A DNA stretch of 64,000 nt, from the NCBI GenBank assembly GCA_030348875.1, contig JAUCEP010000002.1, positions 3,551,001 to 3,615,000 on the forward strand, read 5' to 3'. The stretch is from Ureibacillus composti (GTDB lineage: Bacteria > Bacillota > Bacilli > Bacillales_A > Planococcaceae). Below, piece by piece: positions 7,831 through 16,090 of this stretch. A model generated the notes under the pieces. It saw only the letters and a list, made by a program, of their open reading frames with translations, was not told where the DNA came from and made no database searches. Every line of letters begins with the position of its first letter. Position 1 is the first letter of the stretch. A program made the position numbers and the translations under genes.

Positions 7831-8031
7831 ATGACACAAGGTACAGTAAAATGGTTTAACTCAGAAAAAGGTTTTGGATTCATCGAAGTTGAAGGTGGAA
7901 ACGATGTATTCGTACACTTCTCAGCAATCCAAGGTGACGGTTTCAAATCACTTGACGAAGGTCAAAAAGTTGAATTCTCAGTAGAAGAAGGCAACCGTGG
8001 ACCACAAGCTACTAACGTAGTAAAACTTTAA
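7831..8031 (+). CDS. Cold-shock protein (CspA/CspB family)
   Basis: A 66-residue single cold-shock domain, the usual family length. RNP1 KGFGFIE (residues 13-19) and RNP2 DVFVHFS (residues 25-31) are intact, as is the N-terminal GTVKWFN. These small OB-fold proteins bind single-stranded RNA and DNA and melt mRNA structure at low temperature. A strong GGAGG lies 10-11 nt before the ATG. It is monocistronic with its own leader hairpin and a strong terminator. Paralogues are common in Bacillales, so the exact gene letter is not assigned. Confidence 0.95.
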   Translation: MTQGTVKWFNSEKGFGFIEVEGGNDVFVHFSAIQGDGFKSLDEGQKVEFSVEEGNRGPQATNVVKL

Positions 8032-8044
8032 TCCATGATAATAA

Positions 8045-8080
8045 AAGGAAGAGCTAAAATTAGCTCTTCCTTTTTTTCTT
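8045..8080 (+). terminator. Terminator of the csp gene, possibly bidirectional
   Basis: Stem GGAAGAGCTAA/TTAGCTCTTCC (8047-8070) followed by TTTTTTTCTTT. The opposite-strand gene ends at 8095. Confidence 0.92.
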
Positions 8081-8094
8081 TAGTTAATTTTTTA

Positions 8095-9672
8095 TTAGTT
8101 AAATACTTCTTTTATTAAACCATAGTAGTTGGCATGCGTTCTAAACTGTAAATTCTTTCGTTCCTCACGAAGACGTTTTAAGTTCTTCGCAATATTACAA
8201 AATGGAATCGGTTTACTGATTAAATATCCTTGAATTGTATCACATTCACTATTCAGTAAATAGTCTAATTGCTCCATCGTTTCTACCCCTTCTGCCACCA
8301 CTTTTAAATTTAGGTGTTTTGACATAGAGATAATCAAATCAACAATTGGTTCGCTATTTGTTTGTTCGATGTTTCGTACGAATTCGCGATCAATCTTTAA
8401 ACAATCGATTGGTAAGTCTTTTAAATAAGACAATGAAGAATAACCTTTTCCAAAGTCATCCATCGCAATTGTAACTCCTGTTTCTTTCAACTCATTTAAG
8501 ATTGGCATCATATAAGATGTATCCATCGTCATACTTTCCGTAATCTCTAATTGTAAGTATTCAGGAGGTAATTCAGTTTCTTTTAGAATATCACGTACAA
8601 CTTGAACAAAGTTTTCATGGAAAAGCTGTCTAATTGATAAATTCACCGCTACACGAACAGGCTGCCCAATTAATTCTTGCAACTCTTTCGTTTGTCGGCA
8701 GGCTGTTTCAAGCACCCATTTTCCGATTGGAACAATTAACCCTGATTCTTCTGCAATTGGGATAAATTCAAGGGGTGTAATCCAGCCCTTTTCAGGATGT
8801 TTCCATCGTACTAAAGCTTCCATTGAAATCATTTCATTTGTTTTTAGTTCAAGTTGTGGTTGATAGTGTAAAACTAACTGGTTATCTTGAATCGCCGTAT
8901 ATAAATCATTTTCTAATGTAATTTTATCCGCTCGTTCTTGTGACATGGATGGTCTGTAATAAGCAAAATGCTCAGGAATTTTTCTTGCCTCATCCATGGC
9001 AAACTGTGCAAAGTGAATTAAATCTTCAGCTGACCCGGCATCTTCTGGGTAAAATGCAATTCCAATATTAATATTCACATTAATTGAAAAGTGTTGAATT
9101 AAAAATGGGGACTTCATCAAGTCTTGAAGCTTCCTGCACAGCTTTTCAATACGGGAATGATCATTTTCGTTTTCAAGTAATAGTAGAAATTGATCTTCAC
9201 GTAATTTACCAATGAGATAATCATTTGGTAGGTTCTTCTGTAACCTTTCAGCAACCATTTGTAGCATGCGGTCAGTATAAAAAGATCCTAGTGACGATTT
9301 AATGGTAGATAAACGCTCTATTTCTAGAACTAAAACCGCTTTTTCAGATGTATTACTCGTTAAGTTTTCTTTTATCTTTTTTAATAAGTATCGTTCATTC
9401 GGGAGCTTCGTAATTTCATCATAGTACGTCATATGATGTTTTTCTTTTTCCGAATCTTGTAGTTTCTTAATTACATTTTCATGTAGGGACTTAAATCGAG
9501 CGGCTAACCAAATTTGAGCTATAATCACAAGTGAAAAAATGATGCTATAGATTCCTTGTAAATTGTCCACAAATAAAGTCCAACAAGTTAAAGTAATTAA
9601 AACAGTACTGACAATGCCATGAATCAAATTATCCCCAAACAAGTCAAAATAACCATCTTTAGTACCCATCAT
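8095..9672 (-). CDS. Degenerate GGDEF / intact EAL cyclic-di-GMP phosphodiesterase
   Basis: A 525-residue protein with two N-terminal membrane segments (about 15-60), a GGDEF-fold domain (about 80-245) and an EAL domain (about 255-505). The catalytic GG(D/E)EF signature is replaced by LREDQF, so diguanylate cyclase activity is not expected; the domain may bind GTP as a regulator. The EAL domain keeps its key residues: MEALVRW, AVNLSIRQL, LEITESM, MDDFGKGYSSL with LKIDREFV, and AEGVET. It should hydrolyse c-di-GMP to pGpG at the membrane. Two adjacent ATG codons (9672, 9669) follow GAGGTGAGGAG; the second has the better spacing. Confidence 0.9.
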   Translation of the reverse strand: MMGTKDGYFDLFGDNLIHGIVSTVLITLTCWTLFVDNLQGIYSIIFSLVIIAQIWLAARFKSLHENVIKKLQDSEKEKHHMTYYDEITKLPNERYLLKKIKENLTSNTSEKAVLVLEIERLSTIKSSLGSFYTDRMLQMVAERLQKNLPNDYLIGKLREDQFLLLLENENDHSRIEKLCRKLQDLMKSPFLIQHFSINVNINIGIAFYPEDAGSAEDLIHFAQFAMDEARKIPEHFAYYRPSMSQERADKITLENDLYTAIQDNQLVLHYQPQLELKTNEMISMEALVRWKHPEKGWITPLEFIPIAEESGLIVPIGKWVLETACRQTKELQELIGQPVRVAVNLSIRQLFHENFVQVVRDILKETELPPEYLQLEITESMTMDTSYMMPILNELKETGVTIAMDDFGKGYSSLSYLKDLPIDCLKIDREFVRNIEQTNSEPIVDLIISMSKHLNLKVVAEGVETMEQLDYLLNSECDTIQGYLISKPIPFCNIAKNLKRLREERKNLQFRTHANYYGLIKEVFN

Positions 9673-9820
9673 TACTCCTCACCTCTTACTTCAATATTAC
9701 TAATAATCACAAACGCAATTTAGGTATATAGAAATGATGAAATATCTTAGTTTGTTATTTTCATTTAAACTTAAATTTGAGGAACAAATCTTTTTTGTAC
9801 ACTATTTTATACTGTCAATT

Positions 9821-10696
9821 TTAAACATTAGAAGGGACGATTTTATTTAGTAGTTTATCAAGGTCTTCTTTGTACTTCGAGTGGAAATAATCCTGTCCTA
9901 ATGCTTGGAATACACTTAATGCCTTATTACACTTATCAACACCTTCAGAAAGTAAATTATCTATTATAAGAATGATCCCTTCATAAAATAAAATAAGTGT
10001 TTTTTCGAAGAAGTCCGTACCCTTTGTATAATACTGTTTAGTCGTATCTAATACTTGCTTTGTATAATCGTACTGTTCTTGATTTATGCTTAACTCAATT
10101 AAATTGAATAACAAGAAACTTAGAATATTTTTATCTGAATTTAAATCTTTAAATTTATCTGCACGATATAAAATATTTTTTATCATTAAAAGAGCAGTAG
10201 AAGGTTGGAAAACATAAATGAAATTATTAAAAATAACTAATTCATAGTAGCTCCACTCATCAATGCTTAACAAATAATCAGAGATTTCACTTACATATTC
10301 TTTTTTAATTTTCGTAATATCAAATTTATTCTCTATGCAATGACATAAAATATATAAATGTCTTAAAAAAAGATCACCATTTTGTTCATACTTCTCTTTT
10401 ATTTCATTTTTAATATTAGAGATTTCTTCTATATTATTAGCATAGTAGAGTTTTAAAATATTATTAAATGAGTCCATTTTCGTTGATATTTTATAATCAT
10501 TTTTCATAAAGAAGAATTCATTATATGTAACATTACAGAAATCTAATATTTCGGTTAGACGATCAGAAGAAATACTATTTTTACCCGACTCAATACGAGC
10601 AATATAAGGACGAGTCATACCAATTGCGTCAGCAAGCTCTTGCTGAGTAATACTTTTATTCTTACGAATCATTTTTATAACTTGACCAATCTCCAT
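9821..10696 (-). CDS. Rgg/PlcR-type (RRNPP) peptide-responsive transcriptional regulator
   Basis: A 291-residue protein. The N-terminal HTH (residues about 6-60) reads ITQQELADAIGMTRPYIARIESG, followed by LDFCNVTYNEFFF, a hallmark of Rgg/GadR/MutR proteins. The rest is all-helical and TPR-like, as in RRNPP receptors that bind an imported signalling peptide. Divergent to it, 114 nt away, is a 34-codon gene with a secretion-signal-like N-terminus, the normal arrangement for a receptor and its cognate pheromone. GAGG upstream of the ATG at 10696. No function beyond peptide-controlled transcription can be read off. Confidence 0.82.
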   Translation of the reverse strand: MEIGQVIKMIRKNKSITQQELADAIGMTRPYIARIESGKNSISSDRLTEILDFCNVTYNEFFFMKNDYKISTKMDSFNNILKLYYANNIEEISNIKNEIKEKYEQNGDLFLRHLYILCHCIENKFDITKIKKEYVSEISDYLLSIDEWSYYELVIFNNFIYVFQPSTALLMIKNILYRADKFKDLNSDKNILSFLLFNLIELSINQEQYDYTKQVLDTTKQYYTKGTDFFEKTLILFYEGIILIIDNLLSEGVDKCNKALSVFQALGQDYFHSKYKEDLDKLLNKIVPSNV

Positions 10697-10723
10697 ATTC
10701 TCAACCTCTTTTCAAAAAAGATT

Positions 10724-10775
10724 ATGTATAATTTTGTTTACATTTTAACTCTATTCTACTTTTTTCTGCTACAAT
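10724..10775 (+). promoter_or_regulatory. Operator palindrome and extended -10 promoter of the peptide gene
   Basis: ATGTA (10724-10728) and TACAT (10739-10743) form an inverted repeat with a 10-nt spacer. About 27 nt downstream is an extended -10, TGCTACAAT (10767-10775), with no good -35. That combination suggests activation by a factor bound at the palindrome, presumably the divergent regulator. The element is not a canonical PlcR box. Confidence 0.5.
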
Positions 10776-10810
10776 CAAGTAAATCTTATAGGAAGGATGG
10801 ATTATAAACT

Positions 10811-10915
10811 ATGAAAAAATACTCAAAAATCTTAAAGTTCTTATTTGTCGCAACAGCATTAGTAGTTTCAACTGCACCAGTTGTTACACCTGATTATTTA
10901 TTAATTGGATTCTAG
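10811..10915 (+). CDS. Secreted signalling-peptide precursor, candidate pheromone of the adjacent regulator
   Basis: A 34-codon ORF, too short for most gene finders. It starts MKKYSKILKF, runs into a hydrophobic signal-like core (LFVATALVVST) and ends in TPDYLLIGF, a hydrophobic C-terminal tail of the size used as mature RRNPP pheromones. GGAAGGATGG lies 10-14 nt upstream. It is divergent from the Rgg/PlcR-like regulator and followed by its own hairpins. The class (PapR-like or SHP-like) cannot be fixed from sequence; the signal role is inferred from gene layout and the precursor shape. Confidence 0.75.
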   Translation: MKKYSKILKFLFVATALVVSTAPVVTPDYLLIGF

Positions 10916-10925
10916 TTTAAAAGTA

Positions 10926-10998
10926 TTAGGTTAACATAACCTTTTATACCAGTAAAAAATAGTTCAAATCCTCCTAATGCTTGGGGGATTATTTTTTG
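10926..10998 (+). terminator. Tandem terminator hairpins of the peptide gene
   Basis: A small stem AGGTTA/TAACCT followed by TTTT (about 10928-10946), then AATCCTCC (10967-10974) with GGGGGATT (10983-10990) followed by ATTTTTT. Confidence 0.75.
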
Positions 10999-11043
10999 TC
11001 CCTAATTTACAAGTATATTAAACTAATATTACAATAACACATA

Positions 11044-11086
11044 TATAAAAAAACACGCTATGTTTTATTAAGCATTGCGTGGTTTC
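11044..11086 (-). terminator. Minus-strand terminator downstream of the 52-bp array
   Basis: On the minus strand ACCACGC pairs with GCGTGTTT around a 20-nt loop and is followed by a T-run. It would end a transcript that crosses the array from the M20 gene at 12285-13409. Confidence 0.6.
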
Positions 11087-11149
11087 TTATTACTTATGGA
11101 GAAGACGTGGGGAATCTTACCTACATATTTAAGAATGTGGTTCGCTTGT

Positions 11150-12252
11150 GGACTTCCATTTCCTTGATGAAGACTAGTTCCTTCGTCGATGATCACGTTT
11201 AGGTCTTCAATACTGGATGAAGATCTTTTTATATGGATGCTAATCATGGTTTGGTCTTCATCACCTCGTTGAAGACCTTTTCTCTTGGAATCTAATCTAG
11301 TTTTGGTCTTCATCACCTCGTTGAAGACCTTTTCTCATGGAATCTATTCTCGGTTTGGTCTTCATTACTCTGATGAAGACCTTTTCTCTTGGAATCTAAT
11401 CTAGTTTTGGTCTTCATCACCTCGATGAAGACCTTTTCTCTTGGAATCTAATCTAGTTTTGGTCTTCATCACCTCGATGAAGACCTTTTCTCTTGGAATC
11501 TAATCTAGTTTTGGTCTTCATTACCTCGATGAAGACCTTTTCTCACAGAATTAAAACTCGAGTGGGTCTTCATAACTTCGATGAAGACCTTTTCTCATGG
11601 AAGCAAGCCTCGATTTGGTCTTCATCACCTCGATGAAGACCTTTAAACACGGAATGTAATCTCGATCGGGTCTTCATTACTCTGATGAAGACCTTTTCTC
11701 TTGGAATCTAATCTAGTTTTGGTCTTCATCACCTCGATGAAGACCTTTTCTCTTGGAATCTAATCTAGTTTTGGTCTTCATCACCTCGATGAAGACCTTT
11801 TCTCTGGAATCTAATCTAGTTTTGGTCTTCATCACCTCGATGAAGACCTTTTAACACGGAATCTAATCTAGTTTTGGTCTTCATCACCTCGATGAAGACC
11901 TTTTCTCACGGAATGTAATCTCGGTTGGGTCTTCATTACCCTGATGAAGACCTTTTCTCATGAAATCTAATCTAGTTTTGGTCTTCATCACCTCGATGAA
12001 GACCTTTTAACACGGAATCTAATCTAGGTTGGGTCTTCATCACCTCGATGAAGACCTTTTCTCTTGGAATCTAATCTAGTTTTGGTCTTCATCACCTCGA
12101 TGAAGACCTTTTCTCTTGGAATCTAATCTAGTTTTGGTCTTCATCACCTCGATGAAGACCTTTTCTCTTGGAATCTAATCTAGTTTTGGTCTTCATCACC
12201 CTGATGAAGACCTTTTCTTACGGAAGCTAAACTCGGTTGGTCTTCATCACCT
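11150..12252. repeat. Tandem array of about 20 units of 52 bp, each with a 25-nt hairpin
   Basis: Unit starts (GGTCTTCAT) fall at 11253, 11305, 11357, 11409, 11461, 11513, 11565, 11617, 11669, 11721, 11773, 11824, 11876, 11928, 11980, 12032, 12084, 12136, 12188 and a truncated one at 12239; decayed units are at 11150 and 11202. Each unit has the inverted repeat GGTCTTCATC-ACCTC-GATGAAGACC and a 27-nt spacer around CTTGGAATCTAATCTAG. Spacing is 52 bp (twice 51), not a multiple of three, so it is not coding. Arms are more conserved than loops, where ACCTC, TACCTC and TACTCT occur. Spacers are near identical, so it is not a CRISPR array. It fills the interval between the convergent peptide gene and M20 gene. 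Confidence 0.92.
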
Positions 12253-12284
12253 AAAAAAAAATACTTTTTCCAACCCACTTCGAA

Positions 12285-13409
12285 TTAATTTCCGGCTAAT
12301 TGCACTAACCCTTTATATAGTTCAACGCCCGTTTCGATTAGTTCATCACGGAAGTCAAAATCTGTGTTATGGATATGTGGATAGTCTTCTCCGTTTCCTA
12401 TAAAGAAAAATGCACCTTTTGTTAACTTTGTATAATGTCCAAAGTCCTCTGAGGGACGAGCTGCTTCTTTCAATTCAACTAATTCCATTCCCTTTTCTTT
12501 TGCCACGAGACGAATTTTATCTGCATTTTCTTTATGATTGGCCGTCTCCGGGAATTCATCATTGTACTCGAAACTAACCTTTAATCCGAATTCTTCTGCT
12601 TGCTCTTTCGCAAGGGTTTCAAGGTTTTCTTGTAGGCGATCCATTTCATCTTCATAAAGGGCTCGTATGGTCATACGAAGATCTCCTTTCGATGCTGCGA
12701 GTCCAAATGCTTTTTCCCCCACATCAATTTGTACCACTGTGCATAGAATTAGGCCTTTATGTTTTTCTGGAGTAATGAATCCAGGTATCGCACTAAGAAT
12801 ATTGCCGATTGCAAAGGAAGGATTAATTCCTGTTTCTGGTTGACTAGCATGGGCAGGGGCTCCTTCAAAATGTATCGTCATCCCTTTAGATGCGCACATG
12901 ATCGTTCCATCTATGATCCCTATCGACTTATAAGGTTGACCACTCATATTATGGTAACCATAAATTTCATCAATTTGATGTTCTTTAATAAGCTCCGCGC
13001 ATTGAACCGCACCATCTCCTGTTTCTTCAGCAGGTTGGAAGAGGAAGAAGATGTTTTGGTCTGCACCTTCTTGATCGACTTCCAGGGCAAACGCAGCTAG
13101 AGTTGCTGAATGGCCATCATGACCACATTTGTGTGCTTTTCCGGGAATTTTTGAAGCCCATGGTAACTCGATTACTTCATCCAATGGTAGTGCGTCAAAA
13201 TCTGCACGGAATGCAATGTTCGGCTTATCCGCACCAGCTCGATAAATCGCGTAAAACCAATTGCCTTTATCGACAAGTTCTAGAGTTGTGTTTGCTTTCA
13301 AAAAATCCATTAAATATTGTTTAGTCCAAACTTCTTCGTTAGAAAGCTCAGGATGCTGATGTAATTCACGACGTAGTTTCTTTGCCAATTCATAATTTTG
13401 AACTTTCAT
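12285..13409 (-). CDS. M20-family amidohydrolase/aminoacylase
   Basis: A 374-residue M20D-type metallopeptidase. It has RRELHQHPELSNEE (N-terminus), FRADFDALPL (metal Asp), HKCGHDGHSATL, FQPAEETGDGA (catalytic and metal Glu), YHNMSGQP and the C-terminal metal His region FFIGNGEDYPHIHNTDF. Such enzymes remove acyl groups from N-acyl amino acids or related amides. I chose the ATG at 13409 because GGGAG lies 9 nt upstream, whereas a start at 13442 has no RBS. Its 3' side runs into the 52-bp hairpin array, which may form its 3' untranslated region. It is not linked to the second M20 gene at 26750-27946. Confidence 0.88.
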   Translation of the reverse strand: MKVQNYELAKKLRRELHQHPELSNEEVWTKQYLMDFLKANTTLELVDKGNWFYAIYRAGADKPNIAFRADFDALPLDEVIELPWASKIPGKAHKCGHDGHSATLAAFALEVDQEGADQNIFFLFQPAEETGDGAVQCAELIKEHQIDEIYGYHNMSGQPYKSIGIIDGTIMCASKGMTIHFEGAPAHASQPETGINPSFAIGNILSAIPGFITPEKHKGLILCTVVQIDVGEKAFGLAASKGDLRMTIRALYEDEMDRLQENLETLAKEQAEEFGLKVSFEYNDEFPETANHKENADKIRLVAKEKGMELVELKEAARPSEDFGHYTKLTKGAFFFIGNGEDYPHIHNTDFDFRDELIETGVELYKGLVQLAGN

Positions 13410-13762
13410 TTTATGTACTCCCTTTAAAAAAAATTGCCTCATTTATAATTTCTGAAAAGAAACTTCTTAATATCTTTTCTATATGTAATTTTCCTCATCT
13501 ATAAGCCAAATAGGTCTATTAATAGAATGACCAAAATTATAAACTACTATTAAGGTTTAAACTAGTGTAAATTTTCGAAAACTTATAAATTGAACAATAT
13601 TATGTATAAATATTAACTTAATAGAGCAAAAACTTATGTCTATTTCTGAATGATTTTTACTGTATTAGAAATATAAACTGTAAAATTCCGTTTAAATTGA
13701 AATATCCCTTCCTATGTATTTTCATCCCAATACGAAAATTAACAATAAATAATAACAGTGCA
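13410..13762. other. AT-rich gap with no recognised gene
   Basis: About 350 bases between the M20 gene start and the TetR terminator. It presumably carries the M20 promoter. I see no ORF, repeat or RNA signature in it. Confidence 0.55.
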
Positions 13763-13805
13763 AAAAATAAAAAGCATTCGTCACCAATATGGTTTTCGAA
13801 TGCTT
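13763..13805 (-). terminator. Terminator of the TetR gene
   Basis: Stem AAGCATTCG (13772-13780) with CGAATGCTT (13797-13805). On the minus strand it is followed by TTTATTTTTT. Confidence 0.85.
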
Positions 13806-13833
13806 AAAGTTAAAAATATATCACGCTAAGTTG

Positions 13834-14397
13834 TTAGTTTAAGGAATGGATCCCATTCATTAAATAAGGAATCGCCGATTTAATAAATTCTTCCGGTGGG
13901 ACTGTCATTCCATTTCTTCGCCAGTCTATAGAAGCTCCGTAAATTCCCCAGCTTAATATAACCGCAATCGTTTTAAGTGCTTCATCTTCTTTCGTTGCAT
14001 TTTGTTTTACCAACATTTTGTAGAAAATGATTTCGAGCTGCTCCCTGATGATTCGAGCAATGGTATCCTCGTATCCTCTGTGACAACGAGTAGATAATCC
14101 CTTTTGGAAATTTGTTATCGCTATGAAAATACTAATGAATGATTCTTCATTTAGATCTTTATTTTGGTAGATATCAAAGTTTAAATTTACTAACAATACT
14201 TCCGACAATGCTTTTTCTAATAAGTCATAAATATCCTCGAAGTGATAATAAAAGGTTGCGCGATTGATCATGGCCTCTGTCGTAATATCTTTTATAGTAA
14301 TATCCTTAAATTCCTTTTTAGCTGAAAGTTCAATGAAAGAGTCCATGATTAATTTGCGAGTACGTAACACACGGGGGTCCGTCTTTGATTGCGTCAT
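13834..14397 (-). CDS. TetR-family repressor
   Basis: A 187-residue TetR/AcrR-type protein. The HTH is at residues 10-55 (TRKLIMDSFIELSAKKEF.. ITTEAMINRATFYYHFED), and the C-terminal ligand domain includes WGIYGASIDWRRNGM. It is divergent from the flavin reductase/DsbA-like operon with a 165-nt intergenic region that holds a perfect 16-bp palindrome. It probably represses that operon and itself and releases on a small electrophile or quinone-like ligand; the ligand is not deducible. An AGGAGGGAGAAG ribosome site precedes the ATG. Confidence 0.88.
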   Translation of the reverse strand: MTQSKTDPRVLRTRKLIMDSFIELSAKKEFKDITIKDITTEAMINRATFYYHFEDIYDLLEKALSEVLLVNLNFDIYQNKDLNEESFISIFIAITNFQKGLSTRCHRGYEDTIARIIREQLEIIFYKMLVKQNATKEDEALKTIAVILSWGIYGASIDWRRNGMTVPPEEFIKSAIPYLMNGIHSLN

Positions 14398-14436
14398 TTT
14401 CTTCTCCCTCCTACTTTTTAAACAATTTCATCAATG

Positions 14437-14452
14437 TGTTGGATATCCAACA
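14437..14452. promoter_or_regulatory. Palindromic operator of the TetR/flavin-reductase divergon
   Basis: TGTTGGATATCCAACA is a perfect 16-bp palindrome midway between the divergent start codons, about 40 nt from the tetR ATG. Its size and place suit a TetR dimer site. Confidence 0.7.
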
Positions 14453-14562
14453 TATTCAGTGAACTATTGGTTTTGCTCTCTTTGATTATTAACTATGATA
14501 CCAATATAAGGCAAAAAATTGGCTTCATTAAAAAAGAAGCCACATATTAGGAGGATTTGAAA

Positions 14563-15138
14563 ATGGTTAAAATCGGTATTCTTACAGGTAGTACTCGTGA
14601 CTCTCGAGTAAATAGTCAAGTTGCAGAATGGGTAAAATCAATTGCTGACAAACGTGGAGATGCAGATTACGAACTAGTCGATATTAAAGATTACAATTTA
14701 CCAAGATTCAATGAGCCCATCCCTGCGATTATGTCCCAAGATTATACAACACCCAAAGCACATATCTGGTCTAAGAAAATAACCGAACTTGACGGGTTCA
14801 TCTTTGTAACACCAGAATACAACAAAGCAATTACTTCTGGCTTAAAAGATGCAATTGATTATTTATATGTGGAGTGGAATAACAAAGCAGCTGGTATTGT
14901 AAGCTACGGTTCTACATTAGGGGTTACAGCAACAAACGACTTACGTTTGATTTTAAGTGTTCCAAAAGTAGCAGTAGTTGGCCCAAGTGTTGCCATGAGT
15001 TTGTTTACAGACTTCCAGGATATGCGCGAATTTACCCCAGCGTCTTTCCATGAAGATTCATTAAACAAAGTGCTAGATGATGTGGTAGCATGGTCGACTG
15101 CATTAAAAACGATTCGAAATAAAGTAGAAGCGAGGTAA
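14563..15138 (+). CDS. NADPH-dependent FMN reductase / azoreductase-like flavoprotein
   Basis: A 191-residue flavodoxin-fold reductase. It shows GILTGSTRDSRVNSQVAEW (FMN phosphate-binding loop, residues 4-22), DLPRFNEP-type loop DYNLPRFNEPIP and VTPEYNKAITSGLKDAIDYL, the family signature. It would reduce FMN, quinones or azo compounds with NADPH. I chose the ATG at 14563 with AGGAGG 8 nt upstream, not the TTG at 14557. A GGCTTC/GAAGCC hairpin lies in the leader (about 14521-14541). It is the first gene of a two-gene operon under the divergent TetR; the DsbA-like gene follows after 5 nt. Confidence 0.88.
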   Translation: MVKIGILTGSTRDSRVNSQVAEWVKSIADKRGDADYELVDIKDYNLPRFNEPIPAIMSQDYTTPKAHIWSKKITELDGFIFVTPEYNKAITSGLKDAIDYLYVEWNNKAAGIVSYGSTLGVTATNDLRLILSVPKVAVVGPSVAMSLFTDFQDMREFTPASFHEDSLNKVLDDVVAWSTALKTIRNKVEAR

Positions 15139-15143
15139 ATAAA

Positions 15144-16070
15144 ATGACAAACAATCAAAATATGATTTGTGATTTAGATACAGGTGTTTGTGGAGTAGCA
15201 GGTAAGGAAGAAATGGAAATGATTGATTTTAATCAGCCTCAAAAAACGATTGAAGTATATTATGTAACCGATCCAATTTGCTCTCATTGTTGGGCCATTG
15301 AACCTGTACTTCGTCGTTTTAAAGAACAATATGGACACTATTTTAACTTCCATCCAGTAATGGGTGGGTTGTTGGAAAAATGGGGTGACGGTCCTGTCGA
15401 TCCTGGAAACGGAATCTTTGGACCTGCTGATGTTGCGGGCCACTGGAGAGAAGTTGGAGAATATTCTCGTATGCCGATTGATGGGTCTCTTATGACCTTT
15501 AATCCCGTTCAGTCATCCTACCCACCTTCCCGTGTATTTAAAGTAATTCAAAAAAATCATACCGTTGCATTAGCTTATGAATATTTACGTCGTTCAAGAG
15601 AAGCACTTTTCGCATTCAATCAAAATATTTCAGATCCATCTGTTATGGTTGAAATCGTCAATCATCTTGGTCTTGATGGAGAAGCCATTGTACATGAAGC
15701 AGAACAAGGAATCGGACAACAATTATTAGATGAAGACTTCTCTCTTGTAAGAAGCCTTGGAGTTAGAGGCTTTCCAACGATTGTTATCATCAATAAGGAA
15801 AATAAAGGAGTTAAACTTGTTGGAGGACGTCCATTTGAAAATTATGTTGACGGATTAAAGCAAGTTTTAAATGTGGATGAACTACAACCAAAAAAACAAC
15901 CTTCCCTTTCTAAATTGCTTGAAAAAGAAAAACTCCTATTTTCAAAAGAAATTGAAGTCATGTATGACCTTAAACAAACAGATGTGAGCACCTTTATAGA
16001 AAAAGAGCTCTTACCAAATCAATATGAAGCGAAGGAAATTTTGGGTGAACGCTATTTAATAACTATATAA
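15144..16070 (+). CDS. DsbA-family thioredoxin-fold protein (SpxH/FrnE-like)
   Basis: A 308-residue DsbA-fold protein. The active-site-like CSHC lies in TDPICSHCWAIEPVLRRF (near residue 45), the alpha-helical insert follows, and the cis-proline loop is RGFPTIVII (near 212). Two more cysteines at the very N-terminus (ICDLDTGVC) recur in Bacillales relatives. There is no signal peptide, so it acts in the cytoplasm. Relatives include SpxH/YjbH, the ClpXP adaptor for Spx, and FrnE-type thiol oxidoreductases; this one may be either. Cotranscription with a flavin reductase under a TetR repressor suggests a thiol- or electrophile-stress role. Confidence 0.8.
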   Translation: MTNNQNMICDLDTGVCGVAGKEEMEMIDFNQPQKTIEVYYVTDPICSHCWAIEPVLRRFKEQYGHYFNFHPVMGGLLEKWGDGPVDPGNGIFGPADVAGHWREVGEYSRMPIDGSLMTFNPVQSSYPPSRVFKVIQKNHTVALAYEYLRRSREALFAFNQNISDPSVMVEIVNHLGLDGEAIVHEAEQGIGQQLLDEDFSLVRSLGVRGFPTIVIINKENKGVKLVGGRPFENYVDGLKQVLNVDELQPKKQPSLSKLLEKEKLLFSKEIEVMYDLKQTDVSTFIEKELLPNQYEAKEILGERYLITI

Positions 16071-16090
16071 TAAATAAAAGCTTCGGGACT

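Noticed and set aside
8095-9672. Active diguanylate cyclase
   Set aside because: The GG(D/E)EF signature is LREDQF here, so only the EAL phosphodiesterase is expected to work.
10724-10743. Canonical PlcR box
   Set aside because: The palindrome is ATGTA-N10-TACAT; the PlcR box needs TATGnAnnnnTnCATA, which does not fit.
11068-11316. 82-codon ORF on the minus strand
   Set aside because: It reads through the decayed and first units of the 52-bp array. The 52-bp period breaks any frame and no ribosome site is present.
11150-12252. CRISPR array
   Set aside because: The intervals between the hairpins are nearly identical rather than unique spacers, the unit is palindromic throughout, and no cas gene is near.
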